A stretch of 42,631 nt of DNA from Gammaproteobacteria bacterium (lineage in GTDB: Bacteria > Pseudomonadota > Gammaproteobacteria > Pseudomonadales > Pseudohongiellaceae), in the NCBI GenBank assembly GCA_002723195.1, contig PBNR01000054.1, positions 1-42,631 on the forward strand. The letters run 5' to 3'. The number at the start of each line of letters is the position of its first letter. Position 1 is the stretch's first letter. A program made the position numbers and the translations under genes. The notes under the pieces were generated by a model. It had not been told where the DNA came from. It worked only from the letters and a program-made list of their open reading frames with translations, and ran no database searches. Shown in pieces: positions 20,195 to 28,706 of the stretch.

Positions 20195-20782
20195 TCACTT
20201 TTTTAATGTATTTATACTATGGCTAATGAGTTCTTTTAATTGATTCACATTCTTACCATCTCTGGAGTTTACACGTATCCCGTGCAGCGTATTTATTAAT
20301 ACTTCCGCAGCAAATTCCACACTTACTCTCTTTTTAAGCTTGCCTTTGGCCTTGGCTTCTTTCACCCGTTCGACAATTGCTTTACGGATGACATTGAGGG
20401 AGCCCTTCACAACTTTTTTCATTTGCTTATCATAATTAATACTTTCACAAAGAGAATTAACAAGCAAACATCCCATGCTACGATGTTTGCTTGAAATATT
20501 TAAAACCGCCTCATCGAAATATGCACTAATTGCACTCCAGGCGTCCAAACTATTGTCCTTTAATGAGTTTTCGACCTGAGTATCAATAATCTTATTATAT
20601 TCATCGATACAAGATTTGAAAAAAGTATCTTTATCTCCAAATGAGTTATACAGGGTTCCCCTATTAATACCTGTGCAGTCTAGAAGTTTTTGAACCGAAC
20701 TAGCTTCATACCCTTCTCGCCAAAACTGTTCCATTGCCTTGTATAAAACTTTGCTTTCGTCGAATTCGATTGGTCTTGCCAT
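20195..20782 (-). CDS. TetR/AcrR family transcriptional regulator
   Basis: HTH 'MEQFWREGYEASSVQKLLDCTGINRGTLYNSFGDKDTFFKSCID'. Confidence 0.93.
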   Translation of the reverse strand: MARPIEFDESKVLYKAMEQFWREGYEASSVQKLLDCTGINRGTLYNSFGDKDTFFKSCIDEYNKIIDTQVENSLKDNSLDAWSAISAYFDEAVLNISSKHRSMGCLLVNSLCESINYDKQMKKVVKGSLNVIRKAIVERVKEAKAKGKLKKRVSVEFAAEVLINTLHGIRVNSRDGKNVNQLKELISHSINTLKK

Positions 20783-21186
20783 AATACCTACTCAGAAATG
20801 TCTAACTAAAGATAAAAATTAAGCGGTTAAAAAGCGCTATTCAAATATTCCCACCGAGAATTTGGGGGCGCGCTATTGTATTACAGGCATTTTTAATTTA
20901 CACCAACCTATGTTTAAAATATTGAAATAATTTAAACGCAAGTATTTATCGCCAAAATACATTCGAAACTTACTGCTGAAATAATATACTTCACTTCACT
21001 GGACTACTGCACTGAAATTGAATGGAGATTCAATTACCGTTAACTTTTTGACCAGAAATAGATCAACTGGAGACATTGTGTCCGCCGACAATTAGCCACC
21101 CCACATAACAGAGACAATAAACAGAGGCTCCTCATTATTCCGCTAGCTAACCATAAATCAAGAGGCTCGAGACACATCAAACCATG

Positions 21187-21873
21187 CTAAATATTCGAGA
21201 TTAAAGTAAAAACTAAGCCTATCAATCCTCCAAAGGCGCATCCCCATACCACCAACCAGCCTAAATGTTCCCGAATCATTTCTTGGATAACTTCCTTGAC
21301 CATTTGTGGCGTCATTTGATCTAGCCTTTGATCAATTAATGCTTCTACTTTAAGGCGAATTGTTTCATCATCCAATGCGTTTTTCAAAGCTTGCTGGACC
21401 TGATCTTGGAAACCTAAATTCGCGAACTGGCTTTGGAAATATTCACGCATCTTTTCTACAAAAGGAGATTGCAAAGGGTTAAGTGCATCGCGGCCTCCAA
21501 CCATGTTTAACATGCCACTAAAGGACGATGACATAATTACATCGAGCAAAGCTTCAAACGCCGAATCAAGATCCAAATCCAAAATTGCCTGCTTAAGTGA
21601 ATCACTTATTTTTTCACGGGTATCGTCCGCCCCATGGAAAAAAGCCTCGAGATCGGCTCTATTGAAAAACTGATCCATAATCAATTTGCGAATCCCTATC
21701 TTAAATTCTTCGAAACGCAGTGGGATCACCCCAGACCCATATAAGCCCGGCACACGCTCGAACAGCATATGCACAGCTAACCAGTTAGTAATACCACCAG
21801 ACAAAGCAAAGAGGCCGGTATTAAATAAGTAAATCTGAGAAGGACCAGAAATTACCAAACCGAGCAAAACCAA
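21187..21873 (-). CDS. DUF445 family membrane protein (true start probably ATC at 21912)
   Basis: 'TGLFALSGGITNWLAVHMLFERVPGLYGSGVIPLRFEEFKIGIRKLI' is DUF445-like. Canonical start is only TTG 21873; the frame stays open upstream to an AGGAG RBS. Confidence 0.85.
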   Translation of the reverse strand: MVLLGLVISGPSQIYLFNTGLFALSGGITNWLAVHMLFERVPGLYGSGVIPLRFEEFKIGIRKLIMDQFFNRADLEAFFHGADDTREKISDSLKQAILDLDLDSAFEALLDVIMSSSFSGMLNMVGGRDALNPLQSPFVEKMREYFQSQFANLGFQDQVQQALKNALDDETIRLKVEALIDQRLDQMTPQMVKEVIQEMIREHLGWLVVWGCAFGGLIGLVFTLISNI

Positions 21874-22085
21874 GACAGACGCAACCGTATTGCTAAATAG
21901 GCTCTTATTGATGATTCTGCTCCTGAGGAAAGTGAAAACGAGGCATCATAAATCAGAGATCATATTTATCGCAACTTATACGCGCAATAGCAATTTATCA
22001 TTCGGCGAAAACAAGACTCGCTTAAATATTTACTTTAATAATCATTTTAATTGCGTTAGCTGCAAGTTAAATGTCTAACTACTCT

Positions 22086-24158
22086 CTATTGCGTGAGGGC
22101 CGATTCAGCTTGAGCGCGAATGTAGTGTCGCAAGGATTCAAGCTGTCTATCAGTTAAATCTCTGTAGATTGGCATACCGTTGGAGGAAAGTGCGCCATTC
22201 CTAACTACAGTTTCGAAAGCTTCACGCGACAAAGGGATACCTGACGCTCGCAAATCTGGAGCAATCCCAGCTGCAATTGCTCCGCCACCATGACACATAC
22301 TGCAAGTCCCATTAAACTCTCTTCCCCCCTCTGCCGCCAGATCTGCGTTAACGACGAAATCGGAAGAAGGCAAAGGTTCCGGAACTAATGGGGGTGCCTG
22401 TCGCGGAAGATCCAATGTTCCACTTAAAGAAAAAGCAATTAAGCGTCGTTCCTGAGCTCCATAGGACCACCCTCTTTGTGCTGCACCACGTCCACCCAAT
22501 GCAGCCATTGAACCTCCCCAACCAACTAAAAGCGCCAGATATTGTTTACCTGCCACCGAATAGGTTATGGGTGGTGCAGAAATCCCTAACCCAAGGTCGT
22601 AATTCCACAACTCTTGGCCAGTCTCTGCGTCATAGGCGACTAAATAGCCATCTGCCCTTCCCTGGAATAATAGATTTGTCGTTGTAGTCAAAGTCCCTGC
22701 ATTCCAGGTGTTATCTGCAAGCACTTCCCAAACCTGTTCCTGTCTGACAGGGTCCCAAGCCTGCAAAGACGCTGGCGCATCATTACGAGTACTGCCACCT
22801 GGCCGCTGGTTTACACCAGTACTAAGCCGCCACTGTCCCCTCTGAAATGTTTCTGTATCGATTCCCGTATCACCGTAAATCGTAGAGGTATGAATAGATG
22901 GTATATAAACGAGGCCTGTGTTGGGGTTATACGACATAGCATGCCAGCTATGGGCTCCTACTGGCCCGGGAGAAATTCTTATTGGTTCCGATTCATAGCG
23001 CACACCCGGGAGTTCTGCTGGTCGAGCAGTCTCTATATCAATGTGGGACGCCCATGTAACTTCAGTAATCTTCTCTGCTGAAACTAACTCCCCATTTATC
23101 CGGTTGATCACATAGAAAAACCCGTTCTTGGGCGCCTGCATCAGAGCTTTGATTGTTTCACCTTCAACGCTTAAGTCTGCCAACACTATATCCATATTGG
23201 AATTATAGTCCCACGTTTCTCCGGGCGTATTCTGATGATGCCAAAGGTATTCACCATTATCAGGATTCAGTGCAACTATGGAGTCGAGAAAAAGATTATC
23301 ACCACCAAAAGGACTGCGTATTTTTCTATTCCAAGGCGAACCATTGCCGGTTCCAATGTAAAGTTGCTGAAGCTCTGCATCGTAAGTCCACCCATGCCAT
23401 GAATTACCTCCACCACCATGACGCCACCATTCGCCAGTCCAGGTGTTGGCGGCCATTTCCATAGCGTCATTTTCAAACCCTTCGGCAGGATTCCCAGGTA
23501 CAATCCAAAAACGCCACACTTGTTCACCGGTATTCGCATCGTATGCGGTTACATAGCCTCTATTGGGTCCGTTTTCTGTCCCTCCGTTTCCAACCAATAC
23601 TTTTCCTTCAAAGGCTTTCGGTGCGCCAGTGATATACATCGCTAAATCCGGATCAATGGTTTGAGTACTCCACAGTTGTTCTCCCGTATTACGATCTAAG
23701 CCAATAAGCCGACCGTCCCAGGTAGCTACGAACAATTTCCCTTCCCATATTGCTATACCTCGGCTGTTGTCCCATCCTGCGCGCATGCGTCCAGGCGCGA
23801 TGGTGCCAACTCGAGGGTTAAAAGACCAAAGCTCTTCTCCTGTCTCAGCGTTTAGGGCTCTTACTACATTAAGACTAGCTATAAAATAAATAACCCCATC
23901 AACTACCAAAGGGGTAGAGACCAAACTGCGGCTATTAGGGATTGGAAAATACCAATCGGGCCGCAAACTGGATACGTTTTCTTTTGTGATTTGAGTAAGG
24001 GGACTAAATCGTTGTTCGCTATGGGTGCGACCATAGGACAACCAGTTACCATTCTGATTAACACTTGAAATAGCAACATCGTTTACCAAAGTAGATTGTT
24101 GTGCAAAAGCTCCTACACAGATAATACTTAATAGAAGGATGGTCAAAGCCTGTTTCAT
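22086..24158 (-). CDS. PQQ-dependent quinohemoprotein dehydrogenase (alcohol dehydrogenase type) with C-terminal cytochrome c domain
   Basis: Signal peptide 'MKQALTILLLSIICVGAFAQ'; tryptophan-docking repeats ('AETGEELWSFNP', 'DANTGEQVWRFW', 'DAETGQELWNYDLG'); heme motif 'CSMCH' near the C-terminus. Confidence 0.92.
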   Translation of the reverse strand: MKQALTILLLSIICVGAFAQQSTLVNDVAISSVNQNGNWLSYGRTHSEQRFSPLTQITKENVSSLRPDWYFPIPNSRSLVSTPLVVDGVIYFIASLNVVRALNAETGEELWSFNPRVGTIAPGRMRAGWDNSRGIAIWEGKLFVATWDGRLIGLDRNTGEQLWSTQTIDPDLAMYITGAPKAFEGKVLVGNGGTENGPNRGYVTAYDANTGEQVWRFWIVPGNPAEGFENDAMEMAANTWTGEWWRHGGGGNSWHGWTYDAELQQLYIGTGNGSPWNRKIRSPFGGDNLFLDSIVALNPDNGEYLWHHQNTPGETWDYNSNMDIVLADLSVEGETIKALMQAPKNGFFYVINRINGELVSAEKITEVTWASHIDIETARPAELPGVRYESEPIRISPGPVGAHSWHAMSYNPNTGLVYIPSIHTSTIYGDTGIDTETFQRGQWRLSTGVNQRPGGSTRNDAPASLQAWDPVRQEQVWEVLADNTWNAGTLTTTTNLLFQGRADGYLVAYDAETGQELWNYDLGLGISAPPITYSVAGKQYLALLVGWGGSMAALGGRGAAQRGWSYGAQERRLIAFSLSGTLDLPRQAPPLVPEPLPSSDFVVNADLAAEGGREFNGTCSMCHGGGAIAAGIAPDLRASGIPLSREAFETVVRNGALSSNGMPIYRDLTDRQLESLRHYIRAQAESALTQ

Positions 24159-24196
24159 AATCTTGCCTTCGTTGCTCCTTTTCAGATATTCCACAT

Positions 24197-25174
24197 TTAG
24201 AAAGTAGCTATTGGATTCATCGGTGATCCTGCGCCACCGTCAACAGGTATGGGCGAAGCAGTTAGCATAAATTCCCAGCGATTCTGACGCACTGCTTCTT
24301 TTGCAACGGCTTCTAAATCAAGATTGTCAAACAGACGCATACCTAGAGCCACTATCGTTAACTCATGCACCGGCAAAAGATTACCATCAACTAACGATGG
24401 ATTTACCTCATTTGCATAGTCGCCCCCCAATATAGCCACACCTCTTGCTCTCAGCCAAGGAACAACTGATGCATGAATACCGGAACTTCCTGGGCCAGTT
24501 CCTGTAGGCACTGACCACCGCCCCGTTCTAATTAACAGCACATCGCCAGGCTCAACCTGAACTCCAGCCTCTCGCTCAGCGGCTTCAAGGTCTTCTATAT
24601 AGATAGGAGTTCCTGGATCTAGATAATCGACACCTTTTAGCCGGGCGATATCTAGCAGCACGCCTCGGCTAACAATACCCTGTTTTACTCCGACGATATC
24701 AAGCCTCTCACAACCATTTTCAGTAATTGTATCCTCAGAATACCCATTGTACATTTGCCCATTCTTCAGAACATGACAGAGTGAATCGAGATGACTATGC
24801 AGCAATCCATGGTAAGAAAAAGAAACTCGCTCCATTGCCGCATGCACAGGAGCCTCAATCGTATATACCTGCGAATCAAATGGTGGTGGAGCTCCTAGAC
24901 TGCGATCAACGGTGTAATTATGAGCTAGTGAAACCGAAACACCAGCCTCAACTAGCCTCGCGGCAGATATCCGTTTGTCAGACGTAATTAGATTTAGAGT
25001 GCCTAGTTCGTCTTCCGCCCCCCATCTACCCCAGTTAGACAGTTCTTCCATCCATTGATTAACTTGACCAACAGTGACATCTTGATTTGGTTGAGCATGT
25101 AAAGTAAAAGACCCTAATAAAATTAATAGAAGAGCAATCTGCTGATATTTAAAGACACTTTTTATAACTTTCAT
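24197..25174 (-). CDS. Cyclase family protein (kynurenine formamidase-like), exported
   Basis: Signal peptide; 'SYHGLLHSHLDSLCHVLKNG' (metal-binding HxxxH/D motif variant) and 'VEPGDVLLIRTG'. Confidence 0.87.
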   Translation of the reverse strand: MKVIKSVFKYQQIALLLILLGSFTLHAQPNQDVTVGQVNQWMEELSNWGRWGAEDELGTLNLITSDKRISAARLVEAGVSVSLAHNYTVDRSLGAPPPFDSQVYTIEAPVHAAMERVSFSYHGLLHSHLDSLCHVLKNGQMYNGYSEDTITENGCERLDIVGVKQGIVSRGVLLDIARLKGVDYLDPGTPIYIEDLEAAEREAGVQVEPGDVLLIRTGRWSVPTGTGPGSSGIHASVVPWLRARGVAILGGDYANEVNPSLVDGNLLPVHELTIVALGMRLFDNLDLEAVAKEAVRQNRWEFMLTASPIPVDGGAGSPMNPIATF

Positions 25175-25302
25175 TTCGAATCTCCGATCAAGATTTTCAG
25201 CATAATCCCAGCTGCCTTAGATGTCTAATCTAAATTTAAAGCCAGGGTTCGGTAATAAAGGTTTGTCATAAGAATAATGTGTGATACAAAGCAAAATCAT
25301 TT

Positions 25303-25327
25303 TTGGTTCGCATAATTATGGAACCAA
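25303..25327. promoter_or_regulatory. 25-bp near-perfect dyad (candidate operator) between the divergent cyclase and DUF6644 genes
   Basis: TTGGTTC-G-CATAATTATG-GAACCAA: 7-bp arms around a 10-bp palindrome, 30 nt upstream of the ATG at 25358. Confidence 0.55.
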
Positions 25328-25357
25328 CCAAATGACTATAGGTTATCTGTTACTTTC

Positions 25358-25801
25358 ATGTTCGTTGATTTAGAAAATACTTTTATCGCATCATGGGTTA
25401 GCACCTCTTTATGGGCATACCCCTTCCTGCTGAGTGTCCACATTGTCGGGTTGGCCATCGTCGTAGGTATTTTTGCGACACGAGATCTGCGTCTGCTCGG
25501 ACTCTTTGCCTCATTATCCACTAACACTTTTAAAAATCTCGGTAAATTGGCCGCTGCCGGATTTATGCTAAATGCTGTGTCAGGGTTGCTTTTATTTACC
25601 TCACAAGCCTCAGTCTTTATAACAAGCATTCCATTCTTGACAAAAATTATTTTTATAACAGTGGGCATGAGTCTAGCGTACAGCATTCAAAACCGTTTGA
25701 ATAATTCTGGTACTCGAGAAACCAAGCTACTGGCTTGTATTTCATTGGCTTGTTGGTTAACCGCGATAATCTCAGGCAGATTGATCGCGTATATATTTTA
25801 A
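25358..25801 (+). CDS. DUF6644-like small membrane protein (copy 1)
   Basis: About 4 TM; 'LWAYPFLLSVHIVGLAIVVGIFATRDLRLLG'. Paralogous to the next ORF. Confidence 0.7.
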   Translation: MFVDLENTFIASWVSTSLWAYPFLLSVHIVGLAIVVGIFATRDLRLLGLFASLSTNTFKNLGKLAAAGFMLNAVSGLLLFTSQASVFITSIPFLTKIIFITVGMSLAYSIQNRLNNSGTRETKLLACISLACWLTAIISGRLIAYIF

Positions 25802-25802
25802 T

Positions 25803-26291
25803 ATGTTGATAAATTTTGCAGAATCAATAGTCGACAGCTCCCTCACGCAGTGGGTTCAAGGAACATACTGGCTTTGGCCGGTAATGGAGATCATCCACTT
25901 TATTGGGCTGACTCTTTTGTTCGGCGGGCTAATTACAGTCGATTTGCGCATGGCTGGATTTCTCCGTTCAATCGATCCAGCTAGCACACATAAATTGTTA
26001 CCAATAGTGGTTTTCGGATTTGGATTAAACCTACTTACTGGAATCTTATTTTTCTATGGCGACCCACTGCGCTATGCCGTCAATATTGGATTTCAGATAA
26101 AGTTGGTTTTGGTCATAATCGCAGGCCTTAATGCAGCGCTCTATCACTGGAAAGTCGACCCCCTTCTGCGCACTACTGACCGCAGCCTCCCTCCGCCTGC
26201 CGTTGCCAAATTCGTCGCCTTCATTTCATTAGGCGCGTGGACTGGCGTGCTGGTGTTGGGGCGATTAATTCCGTACGTTGGGACTGGGTGA
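25803..26291 (+). CDS. DUF6644-like small membrane protein (copy 2)
   Basis: 'YWLWPVMEIIHFIGLTLLFGGLITVDLRMAG' aligns with copy 1; starts 1 nt after its stop codon. Confidence 0.7.
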   Translation: MLINFAESIVDSSLTQWVQGTYWLWPVMEIIHFIGLTLLFGGLITVDLRMAGFLRSIDPASTHKLLPIVVFGFGLNLLTGILFFYGDPLRYAVNIGFQIKLVLVIIAGLNAALYHWKVDPLLRTTDRSLPPPAVAKFVAFISLGAWTGVLVLGRLIPYVGTG

Positions 26292-26334
26292 AGACCACTC
26301 GCCATAACAGGCAGAAAATAATATAGAACCCTAA

Positions 26335-26367
26335 TCATACAAAAAAGCCACCAGCAGGTGGCTTTTC
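26335..26367. terminator. Bidirectional rho-independent terminator between convergent genes
   Basis: AAAAAAGCCACCAGCAGGTGGCTTTT: GCCACC/GGTGGC stem with A-run and T-run flanks. Confidence 0.85.
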
Positions 26368-26392
26368 ATATTTCATCGAATAGCCACGCTAT

Positions 26393-27112
26393 CTAATCGT
26401 ATTTCGAAGGGAAAAACTGAACCGAAAGCCGTGAAGCCTCTGGGTCACAATCGTAAGGAGCCAATCTGTAGCTGTCTCCAGCAAGCAACCAACGGGTTGT
26501 ATAAGATACATCACCGTTAAAGAACATTGGATCCTCTACAGTCAACGTTAACCGCAATTCGTCGTCTTCACGCCAATATCTTTCCGTAATTACCTTCTGC
26601 GACGAAGAAGGAATTCCGTTGTAATCATCGAACCCAGCTATGTCGAAAACAAAATGAGTTGTGGTTACATACAAGGCACCATCTTCGTAGTAGCCTCTTG
26701 AAAATCCTTGCAGGCTGAAATCAACGGCACTAGGCTCACTACCATCAAGCCAGATAGTTCTCAACTGGTCGTCTTTTTCATAGCGAAATAAGACACGATC
26801 AGGCCATTGTGTAACCTGCATATGGTAAGGGTCATATTGAATGGCAGGAGAAGAAGCCGGCTGGCAATCATACTTCGGTGCCATAATCTCCTCCCAAACC
26901 TCCTGATAAGCGCGCGCTCGTGCATTTAAGTCGGGAAAGTTATTCTCTCCCCAGGGTACGCTGGGTCCGTTGACCGGGCGAACTCTTGGAGTTCCATCCC
27001 AGATACCGGCAAGATCAGGGATATGGCTATCGACTCCCTGCGCATTTAGCTTCGGATTCATGAAAGCAAGAACCAGTGCAGCAGATACATTAAGAGTGAA
27101 AGTAGGTTTCAT
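26393..27112 (-). CDS. Exported protein of unknown function
   Basis: Start at MKPTFTLNV with signal peptide; acidic, beta-rich; recurrent context next to a DUF6152-type gene. Confidence 0.7.
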   Translation of the reverse strand: MKPTFTLNVSAALVLAFMNPKLNAQGVDSHIPDLAGIWDGTPRVRPVNGPSVPWGENNFPDLNARARAYQEVWEEIMAPKYDCQPASSPAIQYDPYHMQVTQWPDRVLFRYEKDDQLRTIWLDGSEPSAVDFSLQGFSRGYYEDGALYVTTTHFVFDIAGFDDYNGIPSSSQKVITERYWREDDELRLTLTVEDPMFFNGDVSYTTRWLLAGDSYRLAPYDCDPEASRLSVQFFPSKYD

Positions 27113-27162
27113 AATTTTACTTATAATTAGCTTTTCCATTTCAATTCTTTACTCCTGGACTT

Positions 27163-27582
27163 TTAGTTTTGTTCCCGCTCTCTGACAGCGCCACCTTCAA
27201 GCACCGGGCTGCCATCTGCCTTGGTCATACGCACACAACAAACCCCTTGCGAACCTTCAGCTCTGGAGCGTCTTCCAGTGAGCGCTACTTCCATACCGAC
27301 TGGTAAAGTATCTGGAGTCCAACCAATTCTCCGGAGACCAACCGGAGCACCTAGTTCAATCTGCCATTCTGAACCCTGACCATCTTCTTCAGGAACATTG
27401 ATGAATAGAAAAGCATGCGGATTCCTGAAAACGAAGCGGGTAACTGTGCCCTGTAAATCCACGACATTGTCTGGATCATAGAACGGTGTACTTGCATGGT
27501 GGGCTAATACGGGCAACACAAGCATTACTATACCTGCACTAGCTGTAACTGCCAACATGGTCAAGATTCGACGAATGTTCAT
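27163..27582 (-). CDS. DUF6152-like exported protein
   Basis: 'LAHHASTPFYDPDNVVDLQGTVTRFVFRNPHAFLFINV' matches my recollection of the DUF6152 pattern; RBS TCCAGGAGT. Confidence 0.75.
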   Translation of the reverse strand: MNIRRILTMLAVTASAGIVMLVLPVLAHHASTPFYDPDNVVDLQGTVTRFVFRNPHAFLFINVPEEDGQGSEWQIELGAPVGLRRIGWTPDTLPVGMEVALTGRRSRAEGSQGVCCVRMTKADGSPVLEGGAVREREQN

Positions 27583-27787
27583 TCCATACTCCTGGAAGAA
27601 TTATAGATTGGTATGCTGATTGAGAGGGTAAAGTTTATCCTCTCTCGAGTCAACGGGGAAATAGCTCAATTTCACATGCTTTCAACGCTTAGAAATTTAT
27701 AGTTATACATGACCCCTATTAAAAAAGAGCAAAGGAATTTACTTTAAGCTTTGTGTTTGATATTACTGTATTGAAAAATACTTCATA

Positions 27788-28690
27788 ATGGTACCGAATA
27801 TGAGAAAATTCGTTCCTACGCTTAAAAAGTTATCAATGCTTCTCTCCGTCTTTCTGAGCGCCTCGAATATTGCCCAGGAAACTGGGCCTTTTAATCTGGG
27901 GAGCACTGTTAATAGCGCCGCTCGCGATGCCGAGCCTACCTTCACTCCAGATGGCAACACTATGTACTTTAATTGTTTCGACAGAGGAGAAAGAATTGGC
28001 TCGGATATATGTGTAACACATCGCCAAGAAGCAGACTGGTCAGAGCCCCAAATTGTTTGGGAGGTCAGCACACCAGACTACTTGGAAGTTGAACCGCTAC
28101 TTTCTCCTGACGCGCAACAACTCTACATAATGAGTGACCGTCCAGGCGGATTTGGCTCAACCGATATATATGTCAGTAATTGGCTAGAGGACAAATGGTC
28201 GGAACCTCGCAACTTAGGCAAACCTTTTAACTCCCCATATATGGATCACTGTCTTTACTTTAGCGGAGAAAAATGGGAATTCGCCTACTGGACTTCAACT
28301 CGTCCAGGTGGATTAGGCGGAAATGATATCTGGATGTCGGAAAAAGTTAATGAAATATGGCAAGAAGCAACTAATCTTGGGCCGAAGGTTAATTCAGCAG
28401 CCCACGAGCACCACTCACTGCCGTCAGAAGACGGTAAATCTCTGTATATAACAACTACTCGCGAAGAAGGTTTTGGCATGGAAGACATTTATGTTACTAC
28501 CAAAAATAATAACGGCGAGTGGACAGCTCTTACGAACCTAGGACCGGATGTTAATTCTGACCAAGATGATCGTTGCCCAGCTTTCTCGCCTGACTTCGAA
28601 TATTTCTACTTTGATTCAGAGAGATTAGATGGGTTTGGCAATAAAGATATATGGTATATCCCTTATTCCCTTATAAAGGATATCCGGTAA
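27788..28690 (+). CDS. Exported PD40 / WD40-like beta-propeller protein
   Basis: Repeats 'EPTFTPDGNTMYFNC', 'SPDAQQLYIMSDRPGGFGSTDIYVSNW', 'STRPGGLGGNDIWMSEK', 'SERLDGFGNKDIWYIP'. Confidence 0.85.
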   Translation: MVPNMRKFVPTLKKLSMLLSVFLSASNIAQETGPFNLGSTVNSAARDAEPTFTPDGNTMYFNCFDRGERIGSDICVTHRQEADWSEPQIVWEVSTPDYLEVEPLLSPDAQQLYIMSDRPGGFGSTDIYVSNWLEDKWSEPRNLGKPFNSPYMDHCLYFSGEKWEFAYWTSTRPGGLGGNDIWMSEKVNEIWQEATNLGPKVNSAAHEHHSLPSEDGKSLYITTTREEGFGMEDIYVTTKNNNGEWTALTNLGPDVNSDQDDRCPAFSPDFEYFYFDSERLDGFGNKDIWYIPYSLIKDIR

Positions 28691-28706
28691 TTTATAAGTC
28701 AAAAAT

